From positions 1-64,000 of the forward strand of contig NZ_JTHN01000041.1 of the NCBI RefSeq assembly GCF_001399685.1: a stretch of DNA of 64,000 bases, given 5' to 3'. The notes under the pieces were generated by a model, which saw only the letters and a program-made list of their open reading frames with translations, ran no database searches and was not told the origin of the DNA. The position numbers and the translations under genes are program-made. This DNA comes from Paenibacillus sp. A3 (GTDB taxonomy: Bacteria; Bacillota; Bacilli; Paenibacillales; NBRC-103111). This document shows positions 56,510 to 64,000 of the stretch, one piece after another. Every line of letters starts with the position of its first letter. The first letter of the stretch is position 1.

Positions 56510-57112
56510 ATGCGTAAAGGCGAACAAACGAAGGCCCACATCATTAAAAAATCCGCGGAGCTGTTTAATCTAAAGGGATACTCCGGATCAACGATACAGG
56601 ATATTATGGAAGCGACCGGCTTGACCAAAGGAGGCATTTACCGCAACTTCTCCAATAAAGACGAAATTGCTTTTGCCGCGTTCGAATATGCGGGGAAGGT
56701 GCTGTGGGAGCATTTCTCGGCAGCGATCCAAGGCTCCGAGACCGCTACGGAGAAAATATTGGCGATGTGCGGCGTATACCGCGACGCGGTTCATCATCCT
56801 CCGATTCAAGGGGGCTGCCCCTTTTTAAATACCGCCATAGAAAGCGATCATTCGTACCCCAGCATGCGCGAACACGCGTTGACGGCTTACAACGAAATGC
56901 TTTCGTTTCTGCAAAGCATTTTGCAGCAGGGTATAGCCGACGGGGAATTCCGAGCCGATATGGATACCGAATCGGTAGCTTCCTTCGTCTTCTCCTCGAT
57001 CGAAGGCGCCATTATGGCAAGCCGGTTGACCCGGGACAACAAGCATGTCGGATATGCGATGAAACATATTGAGCAAATGCTGGACACCTATAAGCACGCT
57101 TCGGAAAAATAA
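56510..57112 (+). CDS. TetR-family transcriptional repressor
   Basis: 200 residues. The HTH is at about 8-55 (AELFNLKGYSGSTIQDIMEA then TGLTKGGIYRNFSNKDEIAF); a conserved GGCPFLNTAIESD segment places it with the TetR proteins that carry a YcdC/LmrA-like ligand domain. AGAAAGGAATC precedes the ATG of MRKGEQTKAHI; the open frame upstream covers the intergenic operator and is not used. It probably represses the divergent DUF2306 gene and itself. Confidence 0.88.
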   Translation: MRKGEQTKAHIIKKSAELFNLKGYSGSTIQDIMEATGLTKGGIYRNFSNKDEIAFAAFEYAGKVLWEHFSAAIQGSETATEKILAMCGVYRDAVHHPPIQGGCPFLNTAIESDHSYPSMREHALTAYNEMLSFLQSILQQGIADGEFRADMDTESVASFVFSSIEGAIMASRLTRDNKHVGYAMKHIEQMLDTYKHASEK

Positions 57113-57170
57113 GGCGCATCATCAAACGGCTCGGGCGGTTATCCTCATCGTTGCATTCGGCGCTACCTTT

Positions 57171-57209
57171 AGTACATTTTTCGTACTAAGTACGAACAAA
57201 AATAGTACT
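57171..57209. promoter_or_regulatory. palindromic operator before the HxlR gene
   Basis: A perfect dyad TTCGTACT-A-AGTACGAA (57180-57196) is flanked by outer AGTAC (57171-57175) and GTACT (57205-57209). HxlR proteins bind GTAC-centred sites like this, so autoregulation is likely. Confidence 0.65.
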
Positions 57210-57278
57210 TCATAAAATCGTTGTATCTCGCCATAATTAAAGGAGCTTAACACGTACGTTATCAAAGGAGTGAGGACA

Positions 57279-57680
57279 ATGCAGGAGCCGCCGCAACATT
57301 CCGTGTCGACGCACGGAGTTGTCACCACGCTGCAGGCGATCGGGGGAAAGTGGAAGCCGCTGATTTTGTTCATCCTGTTGGAAGAAGGGACGAAACGGTT
57401 CGGGGAATTACGGCGCCATCTCCCCCATGTCACGCAAGGCATGCTGACCAATCAACTGCGGGAGCTGGAACGGGACGGACTAATCACGAGAGTCGTCTAC
57501 AACGAAATTCCGCCCCGGGTTGAATATTCGTTATCGGAGCACGGAAAAACGCTGCAAGCCGTGCTCAAAAGCATGTGCGATTGGGGCTACATGCACAGCA
57601 GTTGGACACAAAGCGAGCAACAGTCGGCCGCAGCGCAAGCAGCTACAAAAAATAAGGGAGGGATCGTTCCCTCCTTATAG
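57279..57680 (+). CDS. HxlR-family transcriptional regulator
   Basis: About 133 residues with a single HxlR winged helix (about 12-100): [40 protein letters not shown] and [11 protein letters not shown]. It lacks the N-terminal cysteine of the HypR redox type. GGAG lies eight bases before the ATG; a GTG three codons upstream overlaps it. No divergent target gene is present; the two-sided dyad upstream suggests autoregulation. Its last codons form part of the terminator of the opposite-strand operon. Confidence 0.88.
   Translation: MQEPPQHSVSTHGVVTTLQAIGGKWKPLILFILLEEGTKRFGELRRHLPHVTQGMLTNQLRELERDGLITRVVYNEIPPRVEYSLSEHGKTLQAVLKSMCDWGYMHSSWTQSEQQSAAAQAATKNKGGIVPSL
57646..57678 (-). terminator. 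terminator of the CoA-disulfide reductase/cstR operon, inside the HxlR gene
   Basis: On the minus strand ATAAGGAGGGA pairs with TCCCTCCCTTAT (one bulge) and is followed by TTTTTT. It overlaps the last codons of the convergent HxlR gene. Confidence 0.7.
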
Positions 57681-57703
57681 CCTTCAATCGTCTGACCACC
57701 CGC

Positions 57704-57732
57704 CACCGCGCCGTGCATCGCACGACGCGGTG
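57704..57732 (-). other. GC-rich stem-loop downstream of cstR
   Basis: CACCGCG-C-CGTGC-ATC-GCACG-A-CGCGGTG: twelve pairs with one mismatch and a three-base loop, 14 bases after the cstR stop. Without a T-run it may protect the mRNA end. Confidence 0.55.
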
Positions 57733-57746
57733 TTACAGCCCAGTTC

Positions 57747-58007
57747 TTACCGGCTCTTAACCAGCAGCTGCACGGCCTCTTGGATCACTTGATCGGGCGA
57801 ATTGCCTTTTTCCAGCTCCTCCCGGATACAGTGCTCCAGATTCGCCCCGATGACTGTGCCGATCGTCCGGTCCACGGCCGTCCTTATCGCAGACAGCTGC
57901 GTTACGATGTCCCTGCAATCTTTTCCTTCTTCCAGCATGCCGAGCACTCCGCGGATCTGGCCTTCGATCCGCTTCAGCCGGTTTTTGACCGCATTATCGT
58001 ATTCCAC
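57747..58007 (-). CDS. cstR: CstR-type persulfide-sensing repressor (CsoR family)
   Basis: 86 residues, usual length. Cys31 (GKDCRDIVTQ) and Cys60 (NLEHCIREE) are at the positions of the sensing cysteines of S. aureus CstR. The CsoR copper-binding His is not in its place, so a sulfur sensor is more likely than a copper sensor. The C-terminus VIQEAVQLLVKSR also matches CstR. It follows the CoA-disulfide reductase gene by 15 bases, and two ATACCC-GGGTAT sites precede that operon. It would release the operon when persulfides accumulate. Confidence 0.85.
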   Translation of the reverse strand: MEYDNAVKNRLKRIEGQIRGVLGMLEEGKDCRDIVTQLSAIRTAVDRTIGTVIGANLEHCIREELEKGNSPDQVIQEAVQLLVKSR

Positions 58008-58022
58008 ACCGAATCACCTCTT

Positions 58023-60473
58023 CTAAATAAACAAATTCAAGCCCGAATCCTCGGCATCGCCCAAATAGGCCGCCACGCCGGCATAATCGATACCGTCGAT
58101 TAATTCTTCCTTGCGGATGCCCATAATATCCATACTCATCGTACATGCGACCAGCTTGACGCCGGACCGGATCGCATTGCCCATCAAAGCTTCCAGCGAA
58201 TCGACATTTTTGCGCTGCATGACGCGGCGAATCATCTTGGCGCCAAGACCTCCCATGTTCATTTTGGACAAAGGAAGGGCGGCCGCGCCTTTGGGCATCA
58301 TCATCCCGAACATCGCCTCCCAGCCGTCCTTCTTGACGGCCGGGGCTTCGGCCTTGCGCAGCACGTTCAAGCCCCAGAAGGTGAAAAACATCGTGACCGG
58401 CTTCCCCATCGCCGCTGCCCCCGAAGCAATGATGAAGGCAGCGATCGTTTTGTCCAGGTCGCCGCTGAACACGACCATGGTCGCCCCGTTTTTGGACGAA
58501 GCCGGGGCGGATTGCTGAGGTCCGGCATCGGCCCCTTTCACGAGCACCGCCCGCACGCCTTCGGGTGAAGACTCGACCGTCTCCAGCGGATTGCCTGTTT
58601 TTTCGCACCATTTGGCAACATCCGCGGCGAATCCGAAATCGGTGGCCTTCACTTCGAGCCGTTCTCCCGGGGCCATTTGCCGGACCGCTTCGTATACTTT
58701 CATAATAGGGCCTGGACACTGCAACCCGCAAGCGTCGACCTGAACTTGAACAGGAGAATCCGGGGCCGGAGAATCGGTCGACACCGCCGAAGGAGCGCTG
58801 CCCGTCTCGGGAACCGGAAGCGGCGGCTCGTCAGCCATCGCGGCGTACGTCCTGTACCCCCCGTCCAAATTGCGCACCCGGTACCCGTGCTGCTGAAGAA
58901 GCCGGGCCGCGACATAGCCCCGCAAGCCAACCTGGCACGAGACGACAACCGGATGCTGGAGCGGCAGCTCGTGCAGCCGGTTGCGCAGATCGTTCAGCGG
59001 AATGCAGACCGAGCCCGGAATGTAGCCCGTCATCCGTTCGGCTTCATCCCGGACGTCAACGAGCAGTCCGCCGCCCTCGACATACGCATCCACCTCGTGC
59101 CATTGCATCGTCTCGACCAAGCCTTCCATCATGTTGGACGCGACGTATCCGGCCATATTCACCGGGTCCTTGGCCGACGAATACGGAGGCGCGTACGCCA
59201 GCTCCAGATCGGCCAGCTCCGCTGCCGTCAACCCTCCGCGCATCGCCGCGGAAATCACGTCGATCCGCTTATCCACCCCATCCTGCCCGACGGCTTGCGC
59301 GCCATAAATCGCGCCGCTTGCTTTATCGAACAGCAGCTTAAGCGACAGCGGCGCAGCTCCGGGATAATACCCGGCGTGGGAGGCCGGATGGATATGGATG
59401 GCCTCGTACGCAACCCCCAGCTTGTTCAGCGTCTTCTCATTCACCCCGGTGACGGCCGCGGTCATGTCGAACGCTTGGACAATCGCCGTTCCGTAAGCCC
59501 CGGAATAGGAGGCTTTCCGTCCGTGAATCGCGTCCGCGACCAGCCGCCCTTGGCGGTTGGCCCCCCAAGCGAGCGGCACCACCGTTTCGAAGCCGAGCGT
59601 CCGGTCTTTGACTTCGATCGCATCGCCGACCGCGTAGATGGACGGATCGCTCGTTTGCAGCCGCTCGTTTACACGGATCGCTCCTCTCACGCCAAGCTCA
59701 AGCCCCGCCTCGCGGGCCAATCCGCTCTCCGGCGTCACGCCGATGGCCAGCAGCAGCATGTCCGTCCGGAGAACTTGCCCCGAGGACAGGCGCAGCGTTT
59801 TCCCGCGATCTTCGATAGCGACGACGGACGCACCGAGCACAAGATCAACTCCTTGGAGATGCATGTGCCGTTCCACCGGCTTCGCCATCTCGGGATCAAG
59901 CGGCCCCAGCACCTGCCCGTTCCGCTCCACCAGCGTCACTTCAAGACCCCGATGGCGCAGGTTCTCGGCCATTTCGACGCCGATAAACCCTCCGCCGATA
60001 ATGGCGGCATGACGCGGCTTATGCTCGTCAATCCATGCGTGAATCCGGTCCGTATCGGGAATATTGCGCAGCGTGAACACAGCTTCCGCCTCGGTTAAAC
60101 CGGGAATTTCCGGCACGATGGGCTTCGCCCCCGGCGATAGCACGAGAACATCGTACGGATAGTCCCCTTCTTCTCCGGTATCCAATTGCTTGACCCGTAC
60201 TTTTTTGCCCGCCCGGTCGATCGCCGTCACTTCCGTGCGCACTTTAACGTCGATGCCGAACCGGTCCTTCATCCCCTGCGGCGATTGAAGCAGCAGTTTG
60301 TCGCGGGATGCAATCGTCCCTCCGATATAATAAGGCAGCCCGCAATTGGCAAACGAAATATGCTCCCCGCGTTCGAACATCGTGATCGAATCGTGCTCGT
60401 TCAAACGTCTTAACCGGGCAGCCGCCGTAGCGCCGCCCGCCACTCCGCCAACAATGACAATATTTCTAGACAC
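58023..60473 (-). CDS. CoA-disulfide reductase fused to rhodanese, TusA and DsrE domains
   Basis: 816 residues. FAD/NAD reductase (about 1-445) has VGGVAGGATAAARLRR and Cys44 in FANCGLPYYIGG, equivalent to the catalytic cysteine of CoA-disulfide reductase, and GGGFIGVEMAENL for NAD. A rhodanese domain follows with Cys in SCQVGLRGYVA, then a TusA-like domain with CGLQCPGPIMK, then a DsrE-like domain (ATMVVFSGDLDKTIAAFIIA) with a late Cys in ACTMSMDIMG. It probably passes sulfane sulfur along its own cysteines and reduces CoA persulfide or disulfide with NAD(P)H. Cotranscribed with cstR. Confidence 0.92.
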   Translation of the reverse strand: MSRNIVIVGGVAGGATAAARLRRLNEHDSITMFERGEHISFANCGLPYYIGGTIASRDKLLLQSPQGMKDRFGIDVKVRTEVTAIDRAGKKVRVKQLDTGEEGDYPYDVLVLSPGAKPIVPEIPGLTEAEAVFTLRNIPDTDRIHAWIDEHKPRHAAIIGGGFIGVEMAENLRHRGLEVTLVERNGQVLGPLDPEMAKPVERHMHLQGVDLVLGASVVAIEDRGKTLRLSSGQVLRTDMLLLAIGVTPESGLAREAGLELGVRGAIRVNERLQTSDPSIYAVGDAIEVKDRTLGFETVVPLAWGANRQGRLVADAIHGRKASYSGAYGTAIVQAFDMTAAVTGVNEKTLNKLGVAYEAIHIHPASHAGYYPGAAPLSLKLLFDKASGAIYGAQAVGQDGVDKRIDVISAAMRGGLTAAELADLELAYAPPYSSAKDPVNMAGYVASNMMEGLVETMQWHEVDAYVEGGGLLVDVRDEAERMTGYIPGSVCIPLNDLRNRLHELPLQHPVVVSCQVGLRGYVAARLLQQHGYRVRNLDGGYRTYAAMADEPPLPVPETGSAPSAVSTDSPAPDSPVQVQVDACGLQCPGPIMKVYEAVRQMAPGERLEVKATDFGFAADVAKWCEKTGNPLETVESSPEGVRAVLVKGADAGPQQSAPASSKNGATMVVFSGDLDKTIAAFIIASGAAAMGKPVTMFFTFWGLNVLRKAEAPAVKKDGWEAMFGMMMPKGAAALPLSKMNMGGLGAKMIRRVMQRKNVDSLEALMGNAIRSGVKLVACTMSMDIMGIRKEELIDGIDYAGVAAYLGDAEDSGLNLFI

Positions 60474-60502
60474 GGTAATCAGTCCTTTTCTTTAAATAAT
60501 AA

Positions 60503-60548
60503 ATACCCTATGGGGTATATAATATACCCAGCGGGGTATTACAGTCAA
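60503..60548 (-). promoter_or_regulatory. promoter with two CstR/CsoR-type operators
   Basis: ATACCCTATGGGGTAT (60503-60518) and ATACCCAGCGGGGTAT (60524-60539) lie 21 bases apart centre to centre. On the minus strand TTGACT (60543-60548), 18 bases, TATTAT (60519-60524): one operator fills the spacer and the other follows the -10. This fits direct repression by CstR. Confidence 0.85.
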
Positions 60549-60560
60549 CCGGACAACGAG

Positions 60561-60587
60561 AAAAAGAGCCGTGCGCCGGCACGACTC
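60561..60587 (-). terminator. rho-independent terminator of the symporter operon
   Basis: GAGTCGTGC pairs with GCACGGCTC with one mismatch and is followed on the minus strand by five T, 24 bases past the actP stop. Confidence 0.8.
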
Positions 60588-60611
60588 CCGAACAACTTTA
60601 TTCGATTCAAC

Positions 60612-62147
60612 TCACACAACTTCTTGCATGCCCGTATTCGCTTTCACCAGAATCTCATCGTACTTCTCGTCGTTGCGCTTGGAGGACAGCAAGGTTCCGG
60701 CAATGGCGCCCACGAATCCGATCGGGATCGAGATGATGCCCGGATTCGTGAGCGATATGAGCGGCTCTCCGACGAGAATGGCCTTCCCTGCGACCGGGTC
60801 CCATACGTTGGGACTGACCATCACCAGGATCAAAGAGCTGATCAAGCCTACAAGCATTCCCGTCACGGCGCCTGCGGTATTGAATCTGCGCCAGAACACG
60901 GTGAACACGAGGACCGGAAGGTTGGCGCTTGCGGCGACGGCGAAAGCCAGCGAGACCAGAAAAGCGACGTTCAGCTTCTGGGCAAACAGCGCCAAGATAA
61001 TCGAAATGATCGCAACTCCGACAGAGGCCAACTTGGCGGATCTTACCTGCTCCTTCTCCGTCGCCTTCCCTTTACGCAAAATATGGCTGTAGAAGTCGTG
61101 CGCGAAAGCGGAGGCAGCCGAGAGCACAAGTCCGGCAACGACTGCCAGAATCGTGGCGAACGCTACAGCCGAGACGAAAGCGAACAGGAAGTCTCCACCA
61201 AGCGCCTTGGCCAGCAGCGGGGCCGCCATGTTGCCGGCCGCGTTCGCCTGCACAATGACATCCTTCCCGACAAATGCAGCCGCGCCGAAACCGAGAAAAA
61301 TTGTCATGACATAGAACAGCCCGATAACCCAAGTAGCGACAACCACGGACTTCCTTGCGGTCGGGGCGTCTTTTACCGTAAAAAAGCGGATCAAAATATG
61401 CGGTAGGCCCGCAGTACCGAGCACAAGCGCCAGATTGAGCGAGATCGTATCCAGCCCGTTCGTAAACTTGTTGCCCGGATTCAAGAAGGCTTCTTTCAGC
61501 GGCGTAGCCTTCGCCATCTCGTCGAACATATGAAGGAGATTGAAGTCGAATTTGGCGAACACAATCAGCGAAATGATGAACGTACCCGCCATTAACAGCA
61601 CGCACTTGATGATCTGCACCCAGCTCGTGGCCGTCATGCCGCCGAAGACGACATAGACGGTCATCAACGCTCCGACGATCAGGACCGAGGTCGAATACTC
61701 CAGACCAAGCAGCAGCTTGATCAAGGCTCCTGCGCCCACCAATTGGGCGATCATATAGAAGATCGAGATCGTGATCGAGTTCAGCGCCGCCACGCCTCGT
61801 ACTTTCTTGTTGTCGAAACGGGCCGCGATCATATCCGCCATCGTATACTTGCCCAGATTGCGCAGCGGCTCCGCCACCAGATATAACACGACAAGGTACG
61901 CGACAAGAAAGCCGATGCTGTAAAAGAAGCCGTCAAAGCCGAACAGCGCCACCATCCCGGCGATCCCGAGGAAGGAAGCCGCAGACATATAGTCGCCCGC
62001 TATGGCCAGACCGTTCTGCCAGCCGGTCAACCCGCCTCCGGCGGTGTAAAACTCACTGGCGGTCTTCGTTTTTTTGGCCGCATAATACGTAATGACCAGC
62101 GTTCCCGCCACGATGATCAGAAACAAGAGAAAGGCCGTATTCATCAT
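60612..62147 (-). CDS. actP: SSS-family cation/acetate symporter (ActP-like)
   Basis: 511 residues, about thirteen membrane segments. It has YAAKKTKTASEFYTAGGGLT, GWQNGLAIAGDYMSAASFLG, VYVVFGGMTATSWVQIIKCV and AGLPHILIRFFTVKDAPTARK, all features of ActP/YwcA-type acetate or pyruvate symporters. It couples uptake of a short carboxylate to Na+ or H+. It follows the DUF485 gene by three bases, the pairing normal for ActP. A LytTR two-component system lies upstream on the same strand. Substrate is inferred. Confidence 0.88.
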   Translation of the reverse strand: MMNTAFLLFLIIVAGTLVITYYAAKKTKTASEFYTAGGGLTGWQNGLAIAGDYMSAASFLGIAGMVALFGFDGFFYSIGFLVAYLVVLYLVAEPLRNLGKYTMADMIAARFDNKKVRGVAALNSITISIFYMIAQLVGAGALIKLLLGLEYSTSVLIVGALMTVYVVFGGMTATSWVQIIKCVLLMAGTFIISLIVFAKFDFNLLHMFDEMAKATPLKEAFLNPGNKFTNGLDTISLNLALVLGTAGLPHILIRFFTVKDAPTARKSVVVATWVIGLFYVMTIFLGFGAAAFVGKDVIVQANAAGNMAAPLLAKALGGDFLFAFVSAVAFATILAVVAGLVLSAASAFAHDFYSHILRKGKATEKEQVRSAKLASVGVAIISIILALFAQKLNVAFLVSLAFAVAASANLPVLVFTVFWRRFNTAGAVTGMLVGLISSLILVMVSPNVWDPVAGKAILVGEPLISLTNPGIISIPIGFVGAIAGTLLSSKRNDEKYDEILVKANTGMQEVV

Positions 62148-62150
62148 CGG

Positions 62151-62480
62151 CTACCCCACCTTCCGCAGGCTCGTTTTGGATTCGTCTTTGATTTGTCTGG
62201 CCAAGGCGTCGAACTCCACCGCCTTGCGGGTATACAGCGAACACAGCACCCAGGTCATAATAAATTGCGCGAAAGCGAAAATCCATGCCCACGTGACCGA
62301 ACCGACCGCTTTGGTGTTCAGCACTTGAGAATACGAGGTCAGGACCGGAAGAACGAAGTAGAACACGAGGAAAAAGATCGACATCGGCAGGATAAAACGT
62401 TTCTTTTGGACCATCAGCCTGCGAAACGTATCGGAGCGTACGATTTCGCTGTAAGCATTCCTTCGGGATTGTTCTTTCAT
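62151..62480 (-). CDS. DUF485 small membrane protein
   Basis: About 109 residues with two membrane helices (FILPMSIFFLVFYFVLPVLT and VTWAWIFAFAQFIMTWVLCS) and the YTRKA motif of DUF485, which accompanies ActP-type symporters. The ATG of MKEQSRRNAYSE lies after GGAGGGAAAGCCC; a TTG six codons upstream is rejected. It probably assembles with the symporter; no activity is known. Confidence 0.88.
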   Translation of the reverse strand: MKEQSRRNAYSEIVRSDTFRRLMVQKKRFILPMSIFFLVFYFVLPVLTSYSQVLNTKAVGSVTWAWIFAFAQFIMTWVLCSLYTRKAVEFDALARQIKDESKTSLRKVG

Positions 62481-62601
62481 GGGCTTTCCCTCCTGCAAAG
62501 ATTGATCGTCGCTCTTGGTCTAACGTCTGCCGGAAGTACCGGCCGCTGCGCTATCGGAACCGAGACGCTTTATTCATCGGTCCCAGGTCCCAGTAATTTA
62601 C

Positions 62602-62623
62602 TTGTAAGCGCTTTATTATTGTA
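62602..62623 (-). promoter_or_regulatory. promoter with overlapping CcpA (cre) site before DUF485-actP
   Basis: TTGTAAGCGCTTTAT (62602-62616) matches the cre consensus except one position. It lies directly next to TACAAT (62618-62623 on the minus strand), preceded by an extended TATGC. CcpA bound here would block the promoter when preferred sugars are present, as expected for acetate uptake. Confidence 0.6.
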
Positions 62624-62687
62624 GCATAGGAAGGTGCTGATCACTTGAACTTCGGCGCGAAATGTCAAAAAACGTCCCTCAAACGGT

Positions 62688-62707
62688 TAAAAGCCGTCCT
62701 GAACGGC
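62688..62707 (-). terminator. weak terminator of the two-component operon
   Basis: GCCGT/ACGGC hairpin followed on the minus strand by TTTT, 17 bases after the LytTR gene stop. Confidence 0.5.
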
Positions 62708-62723
62708 GGTCTTTCCCGTCCTG

Positions 62724-63506
62724 TTATTCTCCCTGCAGCCGCTTGATCAATTCCTTGGCCGCTACTCTGGACAAAGGTACTTTACTCCGCCCGGCATCCT
62801 TTAAGACGACGTTATAAGCGCCGTTAAACCACGGCTCGATTTCATCGATGCGGTCCACATTGACCAAATAGCTGCGGTGCGTCCGGAAAAAGGCATACCC
62901 CGTCAGCTTCTCCTCCAGCTCCTGAAGCGTTTGCCGGGTCGCATGCACCTGCCCGTCGGCCATATGAATTTGCGTCAGCTTCTCTTCCTTGACCGCGTAG
63001 CTGATCTTCGCCGGCTCGACCACCACCATACGGCTGCCGTCATCGATCAGCAGCTTCGGCTTGAATGCGCTCCTGGACCGGGCCGCTCCTTCCACAGCCG
63101 CCGAAGCCGCCACAGAAACGGGCGGTACCAGCGTCCCTTCGGAAGGATTCCGCATTTTGCGTATTCTTTGCATCGTTTGACGCAGGCGTTCCTCGTCGTA
63201 AGGCTTTAACAAATAATCGGCCGCTTCCAGACGGAACGCTTCCACGGCATACTGTTCGTAAGCCGTAGCAAAAACAATATACGGCCGCGGCTCGACATCC
63301 ATCAGCTTGTGTGCGGTCTGTACCCCGTCCAGGCCAGGCATATGAATGTCGAGAAAGACGACGTCCGGCTTGTGTACCGCTGCCAGTTCCAGCAATTGAA
63401 CGCCGCTCGTAGCGAAAGGCAGCAGCTCGACATCCCGTTCCCGGGACAATAAATAAGTCAGCTCTTCCCGCGCCAGCCGCTCATCCTCTGCGATCATCAC
63501 TTTCAT
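62724..63506 (-). CDS. LytTR-family response regulator
   Basis: 260 residues. The receiver domain has Glu7/Asp8, phosphoacceptor Asp53 in VVFLDIHMPG and Lys in YLLKPYDEE. A Ser/Ala-rich linker leads to a LytTR DNA-binding domain at about 155-258 (KISYAVKEEKLTQIHMADGQ, FFRTHRSYLVNVDRIDEIEP). It pairs with the histidine kinase whose gene overlaps it by 26 bases. Position next to DUF485-actP and the BtsSR/YehUT precedent suggest it senses an outside carboxylate such as pyruvate and controls the symporter. Confidence 0.92.
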   Translation of the reverse strand: MKVMIAEDERLAREELTYLLSRERDVELLPFATSGVQLLELAAVHKPDVVFLDIHMPGLDGVQTAHKLMDVEPRPYIVFATAYEQYAVEAFRLEAADYLLKPYDEERLRQTMQRIRKMRNPSEGTLVPPVSVAASAAVEGAARSRSAFKPKLLIDDGSRMVVVEPAKISYAVKEEKLTQIHMADGQVHATRQTLQELEEKLTGYAFFRTHRSYLVNVDRIDEIEPWFNGAYNVVLKDAGRSKVPLSRVAAKELIKRLQGE

Positions 63507-64000
63507 CTATCGTTTCACGCCTTTCCTCCGCTTGATAAGGTATCGTACATTCGATGCGCGCCCCTCCCTCGGGCGGGTTGGAAAATTTCAGCCTCGCCTC
63601 CGGACCGAACAAATGGATCAGCCGCCGGTTCACGTTATAGACTCCAATGCCCGTGCTTCCGCTCCCGCCGCCCGTGACCGGAGAAGCCCCCAGTTTCTCC
63701 AATACCTCCGCCGGAAAACCGTTGCCGTTGTCTTTGATCACTATGTGAACCCCGTCCGCTACGCGGCGGAGCTCGACATGAATGTCGCCCCTGTCCGTCC
63801 GCCCTTTAAAGCCGTGATGAATGCTGTTTTCCACCAGCGGCTGAAGCGTGGAAGGCGGGATGGACACGGATTCCACGCCGGGATCGCACTGACAATCGAC
63901 GGAAAGCTGGTCCTCGAACCGGATATTCACGATGCCGAGGTACGTATGGAGATGCTCCAATTCCTTATACAGCGGGACAAGCGGCGCTTGGGTCATCGTC
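63481..64000 (-). CDS. LytS-type sensor histidine kinase, C-terminal part
   Basis: Only the C-terminal 170 residues are inside; the gene continues past the window edge. The visible part joins the end of the His_kinase domain (LYKELEHLHTYLGIVNIRFE) to the ATPase domain with N box LQPLVENSIHHGFKG, G1 KDNGNGFP and G2 GSGSTGIGVYNVNRRL. The sensor region, probably several membrane helices, lies beyond. It is the partner of the LytTR regulator and its stop lies inside that gene. Confidence 0.9.
   Translation of the reverse strand, partial: TMTQAPLVPLYKELEHLHTYLGIVNIRFEDQLSVDCQCDPGVESVSIPPSTLQPLVENSIHHGFKGRTDRGDIHVELRRVADGVHIVIKDNGNGFPAEVLEKLGASPVTGGGSGSTGIGVYNVNRRLIHLFGPEARLKFSNPPEGGARIECTIPYQAEERRETIDESDDRRG

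Noticed and set aside
57747-58007. Copper-sensing CsoR
   Set aside because: The CsoR His ligand is not at its position and the neighbour is a sulfur enzyme, not a copper exporter.

Overview
The window looks like chromosomal DNA of a GC-rich Gram-positive of the Paenibacillus kind. The supports are strong AGGAGG-type ribosome sites, some TTG starts, SLH (S-layer homology) anchoring, PBP/YesM/YesN-type three-gene sensors, large membrane-bound AraC regulators, CcpA-type and CstR-type operators, and degenerate intergenic repeats. No rRNA genes, intact tRNA genes, insertion sequences, prophage or CRISPR arrays were seen. The genus is an inference from gene content and style.

Layout. 0-5.3 kb: end of an L-2-hydroxyglutarate oxidase gene with a GntR regulator, then an APC permease, a MATE exporter and an EamA exporter. 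5.9-12.8 kb: a complete peptide ABC transporter operon (binding protein, two permeases, two ATPases) with an ArsR-type regulator upstream. 12.9-13.4 kb: a UPF0756 membrane protein. 14.1-23.8 kb: a probable eight-gene polyol operon (sugar ABC importer, two zinc dehydrogenases, MtlR, MtlA and a private HPr). 24.1-27.9 kb: a chemoreceptor and a secreted stalk-domain protein. 28.0-30.7 kb: an alpha/beta hydrolase, a TetR regulator and a beta-lactamase-fold hydrolase under a perfect operator. 30.95 kb: a 28-residue holin-like toxin gene. 31.3-36.7 kb: a membrane-tethered sugar-binding protein, histidine kinase and AraC response regulator, then a sugar/H+ symporter. 36.8-42.8 kb: ketone-body genes (thiolase, CoA-transferase, hydroxybutyrate dehydrogenase, GntP permease) with a divergent LysR gene. 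43-44.7 kb: AT-richer unknown genes, including a MerR protein with two DNA-binding domains. 44.8-55.4 kb: a 1814-residue cell-surface phosphoesterase with a divergent membrane AraC regulator and a MalT-like regulator. 55.7-57.7 kb: DUF2306, TetR and HxlR genes. 57.7-60.5 kb: a CstR-type persulfide repressor and a four-domain CoA-disulfide reductase. 60.6-64 kb: an ActP-like symporter with its DUF485 partner and a LytTR two-component system that runs off the end.

How the genes work together. Most of the window handles nutrients: peptides, polyols, sugars, ketone bodies and acetate-like acids each have a transporter next to a regulator. Several regulators sit beside dyad sites readable in the DNA.

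The parts least explained by known families are these: paired intergenic repeat blocks in two convergent gaps (5.4-5.84 and 13.49-13.95 kb); a tRNA-like fold downstream of the chemoreceptor gene; a 188-bp stepped palindrome after the MalT-like gene; the short holin-like toxin gene; and the double-HTH MerR with its unknown partner.
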